Assembly (NCBI GenBank): GCA_016584305.1 | Contig: JACEEZ010001777.1 | Location: 236,501 to 300,500, forward strand | Source: Chionoecetes opilio | Lineage: Eukaryota > Arthropoda > Malacostraca > Decapoda > Majidae | Direction of reading: 5' to 3' | Length of the DNA stretch: 64,000 nucleotides | In this document: one piece after another, positions 1 to 9,355 of the stretch | Layout of the letters: each line of letters starts with the position of its first letter | Position numbering within the stretch: position 1 is the stretch's first letter | Translations under genes and position numbers: made by a program | The notes under the pieces: generated by a model | The model's database searches: none | What the model was told of the DNA's origin: nothing | What the model saw: only the letters and a program-made list of their open reading frames with translations

Positions 1-248
1 TTGTGTGCCCTTGGCCAGTCCTTTGTGATGTAAAAAAAAAAAAAAAAAGCCTGCCTGGGTGTCTGAGCCATGTTTGTTTACCATCAACGAAAACAGTGCA
101 GGCGAACAGCTGTGTGTATGACGGTTTGCAGTCTCCCGGGGCGGAAGCTTCGGTTAACACTAGAGGAGAAGAGAAGAGGAGAGGAGAGGACCTACGAAGC
201 GAAACTTAAGAGAAAAAGGTCACAAGAAGAAATCAAGAAATTGTAATA
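1..248. other. Unassigned repeat-rich flank
   Basis: I see no gene here. There is an A-run at about 31-48. The part from about 127 to 238 resembles pieces seen elsewhere in the window: the purine-rich segment near 4363-4400 and 11425-11490, and the AAGGTCACAAGAAG piece that also occurs near 6365. It is probably a fragment of an interspersed repeat that I cannot name. Confidence 0.4.
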
Positions 249-721
249 CAGGTTGAAGTTCCCAAACTCGGCATCCCAAGACTCGGCAACACCCAAAACT
301 CGGGGCAACACCCAAAACTCGGCTATGGTTCCGGATTTTCCAAAACACGGCAGAACACCCAAAACCCGGCGCGTAGTTGCCGGGTCGGCCGCTAGGTGCC
401 ACACTAGGCCGCTTGGTTTCTCCCGCCGATTTGTTTGTTGTTATTGTTCAGTGGTGTTGTGACTGTAGAGTTGTGTACACTGTTATTTTGTGTACTTCTA
501 CAGGTCTGTTATTGGTATTATGGCTCCCAAACGTCCAGGAACACCTACTGGTGCAAGTGAAAAGAAAAGGAAGAACAATGTGTTAACTATTTCTGAGAAA
601 ATTGATCTTTTGTTGGATGGCTTTTTTCCCCCTTAATATATCTACGTTCTAAAAGTCGGAAAATTCCATTACTCGGCTCGGCGCTGGTCCCGAGGTTCCC
701 GAGTATGGGAACTTCAACCTG
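249..721. mobile_element. Non-autonomous pogo/Tigger-like element, copy 1
   Basis: The ends are inverted repeats: the left end begins CAGGTTGAAGTTCCCAA and the right end is its reverse complement with one or two mismatches. Both ends are flanked by TA (247-248 and 722-723), the target duplication of Tc1/mariner/pogo transposons. The body carries only the first codons of a transposase-like gene (520-636), so the 473-bp copy cannot move itself. A shorter relative lies at 1360-1779. It seems to have inserted into the older element that continues at 724-1006. Confidence 0.85.
520..636 (+). pseudogene. Truncated transposase N-terminus in pogo-like element
   Basis: A 38-codon reading frame starts MAPKRPGTPTG and continues through a lysine-rich stretch to a segment like VLTISEKIDLLLDG, then ends at a stop. 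This layout resembles the start of jerky/Tigger transposases, where a basic leader precedes the first helix-turn-helix (CENP-B N-terminal type). The frame breaks off exactly where the DNA-binding helices should begin, which indicates an internal deletion of the element. Copy 2 keeps the same ATG context near 1617 but is deleted even earlier. I infer descent from a Tigger-type transposase; the piece is too short for certainty. Confidence 0.55.
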
Positions 722-723
722 TA

Positions 724-1006
724 CATACTAATATTCACTATTTTTACCCACATACACACCTTCTACAACTAAATCACTAGCAACACAGGCACCTACCTTA
801 TATATCTTAATATCTGATACATTACAACTCCTTAAAACCCAAGCATTCCAAAATAAAACAAAAAAGATTATGTTACATAGAGTTGATGATTCGAGCGGCG
901 ATAAGCAGTCTGATATGCCATTCTTGCCCGCAAATTTGTCTCGCGAATGGAGTCCGTTAAATCCGAAGTCCTTTAAATCGAGGTCCGTTATATCGAGGGT
1001 CGGCTG
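724..1006 (-). mobile_element. Partial pogo-like element (same family as 40489-41265)
   Basis: The right end GTCCGTTATATCGAGG followed by TA at 1007-1008 matches one terminus of the element at 40489-41265. The interior (TTAAAACCCAAGCATTCCA, and the block around 770-860) is the reverse complement of 40640-40740. The left side is cut by the element ending at 721. No coding capacity remains. Confidence 0.65.
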
Positions 1007-1245
1007 TACACCAATGTTTCAAAATGTTCCAATGAAATACATCACCAAACCTAATTTCTGCAATTATACTATTTTTCAGGGGTTCTTTGTCTATCTATAA
1101 ACCTGTACCCAAGGTTCCTTATCACAGCTTGACAGCTCCTAACATTACAGTAAGCAAATATTTCACTTGCACTGCACCAGCCATGTAATCTATGCAAATA
1201 CCCGAAAGCATTATTATTATAATTATTATTATTTTTTTTATCCTA

Positions 1246-1358
1246 CACTCAACCCTCGGCTACCGCGCATTCGGCTATCGCACTTTACGGCTATCATGCA
1301 TACCTAAATGTACTACAATCCTCGGCTATAGCGCATCAAGCGACTGCGTTTTACGGCT
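1246..1358. mobile_element. Partial TIR-type element with repeated CGGCTA motif
   Basis: After a TA (1244-1245) the sequence begins CACTCAACCCTCGGCTACC and then repeats the short word CGGCTA five times over about 110 bp. This tandem subterminal motif pattern is seen at the ends of several pogo-like elements in this window. The segment stops where copy 2 of the CAGGTTGAAG element is inserted at a TA (1358-1359). The opposite end is not visible. Confidence 0.45.
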
Positions 1359-1359
1359 A

Positions 1360-1779
1360 CAGGTTGAAGTTCCCAAACTCGGCATCCCAAGACTCGGCAA
1401 CACCCAAAACTCTGCTATGGTTCCGGATTTTCCAAAACACGGCAGAACACCCAAAACCCGGCGCGTAGTTGTCGGGTCGGCCGCTAGGTGCCACCACACT
1501 AGGCCGCTTGGTTTCTCCCACCGATTTGTTTGTTGTTATTGTTCAGTGGTGTTGTGACTGTAGAGTTGTGTACACACTGTTATTTTGTGTACTTCTACAG
1601 GTCTGTTATTGGTATTATGGCTCCCAAACGTCCAGGAACACCTACTGGTGGAAGTGAAAAGAAAAGGCTGATTTTCATGTTTTTTTCCCCTTAATATATC
1701 TACGTTCTAAAAGTCGGAAAATTCCATTACTCGGCTCGGCGCTGGTCCCGAGGTTGCCGAGTATGGGAACTTCAACCTG
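1360..1779. mobile_element. Non-autonomous pogo/Tigger-like element, copy 2
   Basis: It has the same terminal inverted repeats as 249-721 (CAGGTTGAAGTTCCCAA) and is flanked by TA at 1358-1359 and 1780-1781. It is 420 bp long. The transposase start codon context is kept but about 50 bp more of the coding segment is lost than in copy 1. No function is left in the copy itself. Confidence 0.83.
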
Positions 1780-1797
1780 TATCACGTATACTTTTTT

Positions 1798-2152
1798 ATT
1801 TTTTATTTTTTATTTTTTTATTACATGAGGGCCTATAGCGCGTGTAGGCTGTGACCTCTGGAGGTAGGATGGTAGGCCCTGGAGGTTCACTTCAGGGCTG
1901 TGATGGTTGGCCCTCACCCGTGGTGGTGCAGGCAGGATTTTTAAAGTGGCGCCTGTGATTAGAGGCTCATGCCGCCCCCGTGTCCTCCGATGCACTCGCC
2001 GTCGAAGGTAGAGTTAATGGGCAGCATGTGGGTGTTCTTAGGCCACTCGATGGTGCAGAAATATTTTAAGTGGATTTATGGGTCTCACTCTGGATCGAAC
2101 TCGGGTCTTTGAGAACGCCACTCGGTGACCCTAACCACTCTGCTATCGTTTC
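1798..2152 (-). mobile_element. tRNA-derived SINE family 1 (minus), copy 1
   Basis: Read on the minus strand this has a tRNA-like head with an A box (TAGCAGAGTGGTTAG) and a B box (GTTCGATCC type) near 2085-2150, a body ending in GGCGCTATAGG-type sequence, and a T-rich run on the + strand as its tail. At least ten copies of this ~340-bp body occur in the window on both strands. The head implies RNA polymerase III transcription (established for tRNA-derived SINEs); mobilisation would need a LINE reverse transcriptase. Confidence 0.8.
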
Positions 2153-2370
2153 CCCGGTGTAGTGGCTAATGCGCCTAGCTACGAATCTGCAGGCCCTGGT
2201 TTGAATCCGGGCCAGGGCAAGTCGGCGGCCAACTCAATCAGCTGTTCATCCTCCCTTTCGGTGTTGATAAATGTGTACTTCGGGAAATTTGGGAAAGGTA
2301 CACTGCATCCTCATACACGGTTTTATGGGCGACACAGCACGCATGATGTACGAAATCGTGCTGTATGAAT
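2153..2370 (+). mobile_element. tRNA-derived SINE family 2
   Basis: A second, different tRNA-like head begins near GTAGTGGCTAATGCGCC (A-box-like), followed by GGTTTGAATCC with a flanking 5-bp T-stem (CCTGG/CCGGG). The B box has the usual C replaced by T, so this is a decayed tRNA derivative, not a working tRNA gene. The body continues to a palindromic end near 2330-2370. It directly abuts the family 1 SINE head-to-head. Only one copy is visible here. Confidence 0.55.
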
Positions 2371-3080
2371 CATAGAAACCCATGTTATAATGTACTTATG
2401 GTGGACACCTCCGAAATGTTTGTAATTTTTCCTCATATTCACACATTGCAATACATACATTGCCTTTACAATAATCAATATATAGTAAACATACACTCAT
2501 CTTAGTCCCTTACCTTAATTATAATGGTGGGAGAAAGTTTTGAAAGAAATTTCTAAGAAAAAAATAACAAAAAAAACAGATTTTCTACCGGTAGTAAAAT
2601 CTACTGATTTTTTAGGTAGGCGATGGTCTTTCTGTTCCATGTTCTTTGGCGTATCGAACACCTTTTAGCTTGTATGCGATAGTACGTATTAGTAAATCGT
2701 TTTGATGAATTCGTCATGGGTGATAATTTCCAGGACTGAAAAGAGCTTGTGATACGTGTTGACAGCCTGGTGGTAAATGATACATCAATACTACAGTAGC
2801 AGACGATAGATGGCGCTGTTGGCGGCGCCAATTTGCCGAGCCTCCAAAGACAGAACTTTAGTAAACATTAGTAAACATTACAGCGTGAGGACAGATTAGT
2901 TGATTTGAATGTCTTATGGTATTTGAAATACTTGCAACAGGTATGTACATACTGAGGTACTGAATACTGAGGAAGTACTCAAGTTGCGTGTTGTGCAGCG
3001 CAGCACCGTGCAGTGCGGGTAAAGGCGGAATTGCCTTGCTTTCGGATTGCCAGATCGTGTTGTATGAATACGACTAATAC
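2371..3080. other. No recognisable gene
   Basis: AT-rich sequence with an 11-bp direct duplication (AGTAAACATT) near 2860-2880. No open frame resembles a protein family I know and no transposon ends are visible. Confidence 0.5.
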
Positions 3081-3152
3081 ACTACCCTCCCGAGTTTCGT
3101 GCTTGCTTTCCAGAGGCATAATGCGAAACTCGTGGATCGCGAAACTCGAGTA

Positions 3153-4048
3153 CAGGGAGGTCCCGTTATACGAGCATAAGGTATACGAGAATCCGATGAT
3201 ACGAGATGTGTAAATTAGGGTCTATTTTCAATATACGAGATAGAAAATCCAATGATACGACATTCAAACTGGGGTGAGTAAAATGATCGAGTTCAAAATG
3301 CGCGCCCTACCACTCCCGGGCTGGACAAAGGGGGATTTGGTTGACCCCAGTGAGCTCACCCCTAGTAGGCCGTGACCTGCAGGGTATTATATATTATATA
3401 TTTAAGCATATGGCTCGGCCTGACATTTAGGGGTAATTAGCATGTGTGTGGCCCCAACCTTGTGACCGCAGTCAGGTCACCCCTAGCAAGGCGTGACCTG
3501 AAGGGTAATTAAGCATATGGCGCTGCCTGACCTTTAGGGGTAATTAGCAGGTGTGCGGCCCCAACCTTGGGACCGCAGTCAGGTCACCCCTAGCAAGGCG
3601 TGACCTGAAGGGTAATTAAGCATATGGTGCGGCCTGACCTTTAGGGGTAATTAGCAGGTGTGCGGCCCCAACCTTGGGACCGCTACACTACCTTCTCTTG
3701 TATCACGCGGCGTCCCCTACATTACAACGTCTTTTTTGCTTGTTATGCATGTTTTATGCTTTAATGAATGTGCAGTTATGTTATTTTGTTTGCTATTTTC
3801 TCTTTCAGAATGCTTTTTCTACATAATAGGTAGTACAGTGTGGGTAATATAGACGCTGTGTGTTTGTTGTGTTTGCTATAGTTTATTTTAGCTTGAAAAA
3901 CATGTCTTTTTTTTGTCTTTTTTTTAATTGATGGGGTCCTGGAACCAAACCTATATTTTACCATTAGTTATGTGTTTCGTTATACGAGATTTCACTTTAC
4001 GAGTATGCCAAGTGGAACCTAACTGTTCGTATCTTCGGGACTTCCCTG
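3153..4048 (+). mobile_element. Pogo-like element (TIR CAGGGAGGTCCCG), copy 1
   Basis: Terminal repeats CAGGGAGGTCCCGTTATACG and the reverse complement of CAGGGAAGTCCCGAAG are flanked by TA at 3151-3152 and 4049-4050. Removing the element and one TA rebuilds the sequence GAAACTCG-G-TATTGA seen intact at about 11246-11256 in the sister copy of the host element, so the boundaries are well supported. The left third contains a 107-bp tandem repeat. No transposase frame is visible. Relatives lie at 46737-48050 (reverse) and 48293-49084. Confidence 0.85.
3350..3685 (+). repeat. 107-bp tandem repeat inside pogo-like element
   Basis: About three units with a period of 107 bp, each containing GGTCACCCCTAGCAAGGCG, the near-complementary TGACCTGAAGGG, AAGCATATGG and TTAGGGGTAATTAGCAG. 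The sister copy at 48293-49084 has about two units, so unit number varies between copies. Confidence 0.75.
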
Positions 4049-4092
4049 TATTGAGAACACTGTAAAAATGCTTATTTAGTCCGGTGCGTGTT

Positions 4093-4220
4093 CTTTTTTT
4101 TTTTTTTGTGTGTGTGTGTGTGTGTGTGAGTGTGTGTGTGTGTCCCCCCCCCTACAGCGCCGTTAGGCAGTGACCTCCAGGGGTGGGATGGTAGGCCCTG
4201 GAGGTTAACTTGAGGGCTGT
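4093..4220 (-). mobile_element. T/GT run and SINE family 1 tail fragment
   Basis: A T-run and a (GT)n run (about 4093-4143) lead into about 75 bp that match only the 3' part of the family 1 SINE on the minus strand. The SINE head is missing, so this is a truncated copy. The (GT)n is the usual tail of these SINEs read on the other strand. Confidence 0.65.
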
Positions 4221-4226
4221 GTACCT

Positions 4227-4445
4227 ACCATATTTTACAGTTTATAAGACTCGCTTTTTCCCCCAAAAAATATCCTGAAAATGCCCCAAGCCCCTGTCCA
4301 CCCAGCAGTGAATGGGTACTGGGTGTTAGCCTAGGGTTTGTGACCCGCCTCCCGGGGTGGTGGCTTCGGCCAACACTACGTAGGGAAGAGGAGGGAGGAG
4401 AGGAGCTTGAGATTGAGCTTGAGTTGGGAGTCACCTAGCAGATGC
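4227..4445. repeat. Interspersed repeat with TATAAGAC terminus
   Basis: It begins TACCATATTTTACAGTTTATAAGAC and continues through CCCCTGTCCACCCAGCAGTG to a purine-rich end with GAGCTTGAGTTGGGAGTC. The same block occurs at 11305-11510, and its first 40 bp recur near 38028-38068. The start looks like a TA-flanked terminal repeat, but I cannot see a matching opposite end. Class not assigned. Confidence 0.5.
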
Positions 4446-4872
4446 TGTTTTGGTCTGAGTGAGTGAGCTTGACACATATCTTGTCAGCTGATGGTTGTGT
4501 GACAGTGTTATACGGCAATAACACTGTCACAATGCCTTCCTCTCTTCTCTCCTGTCACCTCCAGAAACCACAGTACCACACACGGCATGGTTAATCACTT
4601 ATAAAGGAGTATTTTGTGGTAAATAGTAAGGAACGGCGGGGGTGTAAGGTAAGGTGCTACTTATTTTGAGGTGTTACCTATCTTATGCGACACCGGCTGC
4701 TCCTGTAGAGGAAAACACAAACAAAAGGAAAAAAACAAAGCAAAACTACATACAAGCTATACTAAGCCTATTATAATACTGTAAAACCCTTATAACTCGA
4801 CACTGTATAACTCTGAATTTGATATAAACCCGGCAAGGCAAAGACAAAGTTATTTTTTTTTTTTATTTTTTT

Positions 4873-5213
4873 TTATACATCTATGCCTATAGCGTGTGTA
4901 GGCAGTGAGCTCCAGGGGTGGGATGGTAGGCCCTGGAGGCTCACTCGAGGGCTGTGATGGTTGGCCTCGCCCGTGGTGGCGCAGGCAGGATTCTTATAGT
5001 GACGCCTGTAATTAGAGGCTCATGCCGCTCCCCTGTGTCCTCCCGTGCACTCACAGTCTAAGGTAGAGTTAATGGACAGGGCATGTGGGTGTTCTTAGGC
5101 CACTCGATGGTGCAGAAAGATTTCAAGTGGATTTATGGGTCTCACTCGGGATCGAACTCGGGTCTTCGAGAACGCCACACGGTGATGCTAACCACTCTGC
5201 TACCGCCTGCCCT
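4873..5213 (-). mobile_element. SINE family 1 (minus), copy 2
   Basis: Full-length family 1 body with the tRNA-like head at the right end (A box read on minus near 5195-5210; B box near 5150-5160) and a T-rich tail at the left. It sits at the same place inside all three copies of the GTAAAACCC element, so it inserted before that element amplified. Confidence 0.8.
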
Positions 5214-5393
5214 AAACTGCATCTCTTGGTTTTCACTCGGCATATCATGCCCTCACAACCTCTTGTGTGAACATGTAAACAGAAAGTCGGCAAAAAATAA
5301 TGTACCTATCTCGGCATATTGATGTTATAACTGCATCTCTTTGCTTACACTCGGCATATCCTCAGTCGCATAAAGTTGTGTTTTTGTTCTTTG

Positions 5394-5975
5394 GACCTTT
5401 TCCTGCAGGCTCAGGCTCTTCAATTTCATTCCCTTCCTGCTGGAGACACCCTTGCGTGATGGAGCTGACATCTTGAAATACAGTACTGTATGATGTAATC
5501 CCAAAACACGTAAAATAGGTGGCAAAGTAAAGCAAAGGTCGGGAACCAGTGTGAAGGCTGTCAGCTGCTGAGACGTGTTTATGTCGTCCAAGCACCGTCT
5601 TGGATACGAATTCCGTTTTTTGTCGAAATTGAAAAAGGATTGGTTTCTGCTTCAAAAACACAAGAAGCTTGGTAGGAGCCGAAATAGTAATCAATGCAAA
5701 ACATTGCAAACAATATCACAAAGTAGTATAACACACATTTCAGCAAGTGTTATTGGATTGGGATTTCGTAATCCAAGACGGTGCTTGGACGACAAAAACA
5801 CGGCGCGCCTACGCGCTGGTACCCGACCTTTGCTTTACTTTGCCACCTATTTTACGTGTTTTGGGAGTACATCATACAGTACTGTACTATCAAGATGTCA
5901 GCTCCATCACGCAAGGGTGTCTCCAGCAGGAAGGGAATGAAATTGAAGATCCTGAGCTTGCAGGAAAAGGTGAAA
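5394..5975. repeat. Internal inverted repeat with head-to-head transposase starts
   Basis: About 200 bp at 5394-5610 is the reverse complement of about 5765-5975. Each arm carries the beginning of the same transposase-like frame (MSAPSRKGVSSRKG...), one on each strand, facing outward from a 150-bp unique centre. The whole arrangement is kept at 16405-17000 and 45980-46620. The transcript could fold into a long hairpin. Confidence 0.8.
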
Positions 5976-6063
5976 TAGCTGGCAAGGATGGATGCAGGTG
6001 CGTCCATGAGTGCTATTTGTGCTGAGTTTAATATCAAATCCAGCACATTCTACCCGTTCACTG
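5895..6063 (+). pseudogene. Tigger-type transposase first exon (broken), copy A
   Basis: The frame starts MSAPSRKGVSSRKGMKLK and runs into a helix-turn-helix segment like LSLQEKV...ARMDAGAS...ICAEFNIKSSTFY, typical of the N-terminal CENP-B/psq-like DNA-binding domain of pogo/Tigger transposases. In this copy a TAG stop at 5976-5978 replaces a codon that is sense in the other two copies. The segment ends at ACTG|GTAAGT, a consensus splice donor, but no catalytic exon follows inside the element. The basic leader may act as a nuclear signal (inference). Confidence 0.7.
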
Positions 6064-6270
6064 GTAAGTGTAGTTTTTATGCTTATACAGTAGTACTGTA
6101 TTTACATTTTTATTTTATTTTTATTTTTTTACCCATATCAGAGGAGGATATTGCATAACTCGGCACATTGAATAACTCGGCAAGGGCAGAGCCCGTACCA
6201 TGCCGAGTTATAAGGTTTTACTGTACTATACTAAGCAGGAAGGTAGGAAGACTTGTCCCGTACGTCTCTT

Positions 6271-6703
6271 ATGGGAGGCGGTAGCAGAGTGGTTAGCGTC
6301 AAGATATGTGTCAAGCTCGAGCACGAGCTTGACAGATGACCTACAAAGCGATACTACGCAGAAAAGGTCACAAGAAGAAGAAGAAGTCTCCGAGTGGCGT
6401 TCTCGGTGACCCGAGGTCGATCCTTGATGAGGGCTGTAAAATCCACTTAAATCTTTCTCTGCACCGTTGAGTGGCCTAAGAACACCCACACGCTGCCCAT
6501 TAACTCTACCTTCGATTGCGAGTGCATCGGAGGACACAGGGGGCGGCATGAGCCTCTAATCACAGGCGTCACTATAGAAATTCTGTCTGCGCCACCACGG
6601 GCAAGGGCCAACCATCACAGCCCTCAAGTTAACCTCCAGGGCCTACCATCCCACCCCTGGAGGTCACTGCCTAATGGCTCCGTAGGCACACACACACCTA
6701 AAA
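6271..6703 (+). mobile_element. SINE family 1 (plus) with insertion between A and B boxes
   Basis: The A box (TAGCAGAGTGGTTAGCG) is at about 6282-6298 and the B box (GGTCGATCC) near 6415-6423. Compared with the copy at 23872-24195, 88 extra bp (6301-6388) lie between them, bounded by a possible GTC direct repeat and containing a 10-bp stem hairpin (GTCAAGCTCG/CGAGCTTGAC). The body and the A-rich tail are otherwise normal. Internal promoter spacing is therefore greatly increased. Confidence 0.75.
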
Positions 6704-6897
6704 AAAAAAAAAAAGTACAAAGCAGCGCAAAACTCTGGGATATAATGCGCGAAAGTCGGGATGGTAAGAATTTAGGACTCGGCGCAAAACTCGAGGATCG
6801 CGAAACTCGCATAGCGTGAAACTCGGGAGGGTAGTGTAGTGTTGTGCGGATGAAGTGGGTTGCTCAGACTCCCACCGTGTTGTACGAGGATGCAGTG

Positions 6898-6966
6898 TAA
6901 CTGTGGTAACCCGGATGTCACACTAGCCCTGTGTCCCGGGGGTTAACGGGTTGTCACCCACCACAG
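6898..6966 (+). repeat. Unclassified interspersed repeat, left part (target of LINE)
   Basis: GGTAACCCGGATGTCACACTA... up to ACCCACCACAG matches the uninterrupted repeat at 37145-37290. The rest of the repeat resumes at 8354 after the LINE insertion. The repeat contains a short frame also seen at 37168-37350 but I see no reason to call it a gene. Confidence 0.65.
6956..6966. repeat. LINE target-site duplication (left)
   Basis: ACCCACCACAG here is repeated exactly at 8354-8364, and is present once in the empty site at about 37204-37214. Confidence 0.8.
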
Positions 6967-8353
6967 TGGTCGTCCTATATGGTGCTGTCGTTCCTATCTG
7001 GAAAGGGAAAGGGGACCGTCAGGACTGCAACAATTACCGCGGTATTACACTGCTCAGCGTACCAGGCAAGGTGCTTGCCCATCTATTGCTGACACGGATT
7101 CGCAGCCATCTGGTGAAGAATCAGAGACCTCAGCAGTCTGGGTTCACGCCTGGTAAGTCAACAACGGACCGTATCCTAGCGCTTCGTGTCCTGGTGGAAC
7201 GCCGACGTGAGTTTCGACAGGGGATGCTTGCAGCCTATGTTGATCTCAAGAAGGCGTTTGACTCAGTGCATCGTGAGTCACTCTGGGATCTTCTGCGACT
7301 TCGAGGGATTCCTGCAAGGACTATTGGTTTGATAACTGGTCTGTATTCTGGGACTGAGAGTGCTGTGAAGTGTGGGGCAGGTGTATCCGGCTTCTTTCCT
7401 GTGAATACAGGAGTGAGGCAAGGGTGCGTCCTTGCCCCATCACTTTTCAACGCTTGTATGGACTGGGTATTGGACAAGGTTGTAATCAAAGTGATTGTGG
7501 AGCATCCGTTGGCAACACCAAGATCACTGATCTTGTTTTTGCCGATGATGCAGTAATCTTTGCTGAGTCGCTGGAGGTCCTGGTGATGGCTCTCGAGGCG
7601 CTGCACGAGGAGGCAAAGCCTTTGGGACTTGAGGTCTCCTGGCTCAAGACCAAGGTCCAGGTGTTTGGAGACTTACTAGATGAAGCAGTACAGTCTGTTC
7701 ATGCGTGTGGCGAGGACATTGAGATCTTGGAAAGTTTTACATACCTTGGTAGCGCAGTCCATAATGACGGCGGGTCACGTCAAGAAGTCTTACGGTGGAT
7801 TGGCATAGCCCACGGTGTTATGGACTCGCTCAGCGGGAGTATTTGGCGTTGTCGGTACCTGTGCAGGAGGACAAAGATCCGGATCTTCAAATCGCTTGTG
7901 ATCCCTGTCTTACTCTATGGTTGTGAGACATGGACACTAAATAGTGACTTGAAGAGACGAATCAATGCCTTTGGTAATAAGTGTCTTCGCAGAATCATGG
8001 GGTATCGCTGGGATGATTACGTGTCAAATCAGCGATTGCACCGTGAGACTGAATCGAGGCCTATTACCTGCATAGTCCGTCAGCGCCAACTTCGGCTATA
8101 TGGGCATGTGGCACGCTACCCTGAAACCGATCCTTCCCATCGGGTTGTATCTGTAAGAGACAATCCGGCGTGGAGGAGGCCAAGGGGGCGCCCACAAGGC
8201 TCGTGGCTGGGGCAAGTTGATGTTTCTTGTCGAGAGCTGCTTGGTATGGGAAAGGAGCCTGCATGGGAACTCGCGCGTGGTGACCCTCGGGAGTGGCGTC
8301 GTAGGGTGGGCGAGGCGACGCGCTCCCCGGCGTATGCCCCCAATGATTGATTG
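6967..8353 (+). mobile_element. 5'-truncated non-LTR retrotransposon (LINE family A), copy 1
   Basis: Encodes the C-terminal two thirds of a LINE polymerase. The start corresponds to the reverse transcriptase segment VPIWKGKGDRQDCNNYRGI; then come DLKKAFDSVHR (catalytic motif A), GVRQGCVLAPSLF (motif B), VFADDAVIFAE (motif C with the DD pair), and the downstream thumb with YGCETWTL and LRRIMGYRWDD. One frameshift lies near 7480 between motifs B and C, so the copy is dead. The 3' end is a short ATTG-type tail. An 11-bp target duplication flanks it. The clade looks RTE- or CR1-group-like, but I cannot decide from sequence alone. Confidence 0.88.
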
Positions 8354-8430
8354 ACCCACCACAGGGTCAAAGGCTAATGCGACGGAGATGAGCACCGAGG
8401 CCACACGCAGCATAGCGTATGCCCCATTTT
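8354..8430 (+). repeat. Unclassified interspersed repeat, right part
   Basis: Starts with the second target duplication copy (8354-8364) and continues GGTCAAAGGCTAATGCGACG to GCGTATGCCCC, matching 37204-37290. Confidence 0.65.
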
Positions 8431-8550
8431 ACCTTACTGTACAAGTGCATACACCTATGCAGTGCAAAAGATTATTCTGGTGGAGAAGGATGTGTGTAGG
8501 TGCATGGAAATAAATATACTCTGTATAGACACCATATTCATACTAAATAT

Positions 8551-9183
8551 TGTTACAACTATGAGCCTGTGGGCCAACTGCTCGTAGGGTACTATGGCTC
8601 CAAGCAGTAACAAAAGATATAATAACTACCCTGCGTAGAAAGGTGGACAGATGAAACACAGTTCCTCGGCCGTGACTTTAATTATTGTATAGTAATTTAA
8701 TACAGTTAACACGTCCACAAACAATTACTCTTGCCAGTTAAATAAACACCGATCACACGTCCACAAACAATTAACTCCTGCCAAGTGGAGACATGCCCTA
8801 GGGACGACACGACTCCTTTTAATCCCTAACACAGGAACACACCGACCTGGTAGCCACACCTGGCTTGCACGAAGACGAGGTAACCAAACGGCCGAGACCC
8901 ACTGGGCGAGAGTCTAACCACAAAAAGAGTGTCCTGCCACTCATTCAGCCCCGAGATCAGGTGAGGGTTGGTTGCCAATCCTCACCAAAGTGGAATAAAT
9001 AGTTTTCTCCCATTTTATATTTTCCCATTAATTTAGCTAATTACAATAATTTAACAATAACAAAATAACATAAGTAATAACTGATAACATTAATATCAAA
9101 GGGGGAACAAACAGTAGCTACAAGGTGTAGCTCGTACGAGGTCGAGGTTCAGCTCTGCCAGCCGTAAGACCCTTCCTGTGACA
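8551..9183 (-). repeat. Long terminal repeat (633 bp) of Gypsy-type element
   Basis: Bounded by TG and CA dinucleotides on the minus strand and preceded on that strand by a purine-rich tract (GAAAGGGGGG, 9184-9196). The 32-bp LTR start is repeated at 9378-9410. The word ACACGTCCACAAACAATTA is repeated within the LTR near 8710 and 8757. Confidence 0.75.
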
Positions 9184-9264
9184 CCCCCCTTTCAAAATGC
9201 CCTTTTTAACTCTACGAGGGAAAAGGGAACAAAAAAGAATAACCCTATCTATAGCCTATATATA

Positions 9265-9355
9265 CAAAAATATATACCCACTCTAGCAGTGTTTACACTC
9301 GATAACGCATCTGCGATAAGATTGTCCTTTCCTTGAATGTGTTGCACTTCCAAGT
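9265..9355 (-). pseudogene. Gypsy RNase H fragment
   Basis: The minus strand reads LEVQHIQGKDNLIADALSSV, which fits the end of the Gypsy-family RNase H domain where the motif GKDN-ADALSR is diagnostic. Only about 30 codons remain. The flanking sequence is an A-run on one side and short AT-rich sequence on the other. Confidence 0.75.

Larger units (their letters stand above)
4779..6223 (+). mobile_element. Pogo/Tigger-derived element (TIR GTAAAACCCTTATAACTCGG), copy A
   Basis: The left end begins CTGTAAAACCCTTATAACTC and the right end is GAGTTATAAGGTTTTACTG-like, flanked by TA (4777-4778, 6224-6225). The word ATAACTCGG is repeated near both ends. It carries a SINE (4873-5213), a large internal inverted repeat (5394-5975) and a transposase first exon (5895-6063). 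Copies at 15762-17255 and 43235-48176 share the same internal layout, so this is an amplified deletion derivative rather than a one-off. Confidence 0.85.
3085..6831. mobile_element. Composite pogo-like element (TIR CCCTCCCGAGTTTCG), copy 1
   Basis: The left end CCCTCCCGAGTTTCG and the right end CGAAACTCGGGAGGG-like sequence are inverted repeats next to TA (3083-3084 and 6832-6833). The right side repeats the word GCGAAACTCG several times, as subterminal motifs. Inside lie other elements: one at 3153-4048, a SINE fragment at 4146-4220, one at 4779-6223 and a SINE at 6271-6703. The second copy at 11185-13077 lacks the 3153-4048 insertion and so shows the empty site. No transposase of its own is visible. 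Confidence 0.75.

Noticed and set aside
2153..2225. Possible functional tRNA gene
   Set aside because: The T-loop lacks the invariant C, the acceptor stem does not pair, and a SINE body follows; it is a tRNA-derived SINE head.
8096..8413. Minus-strand frames over the LINE C-terminus
   Set aside because: They are antisense shadows of the LINE polymerase; the sense frame carries the RT-family motifs.
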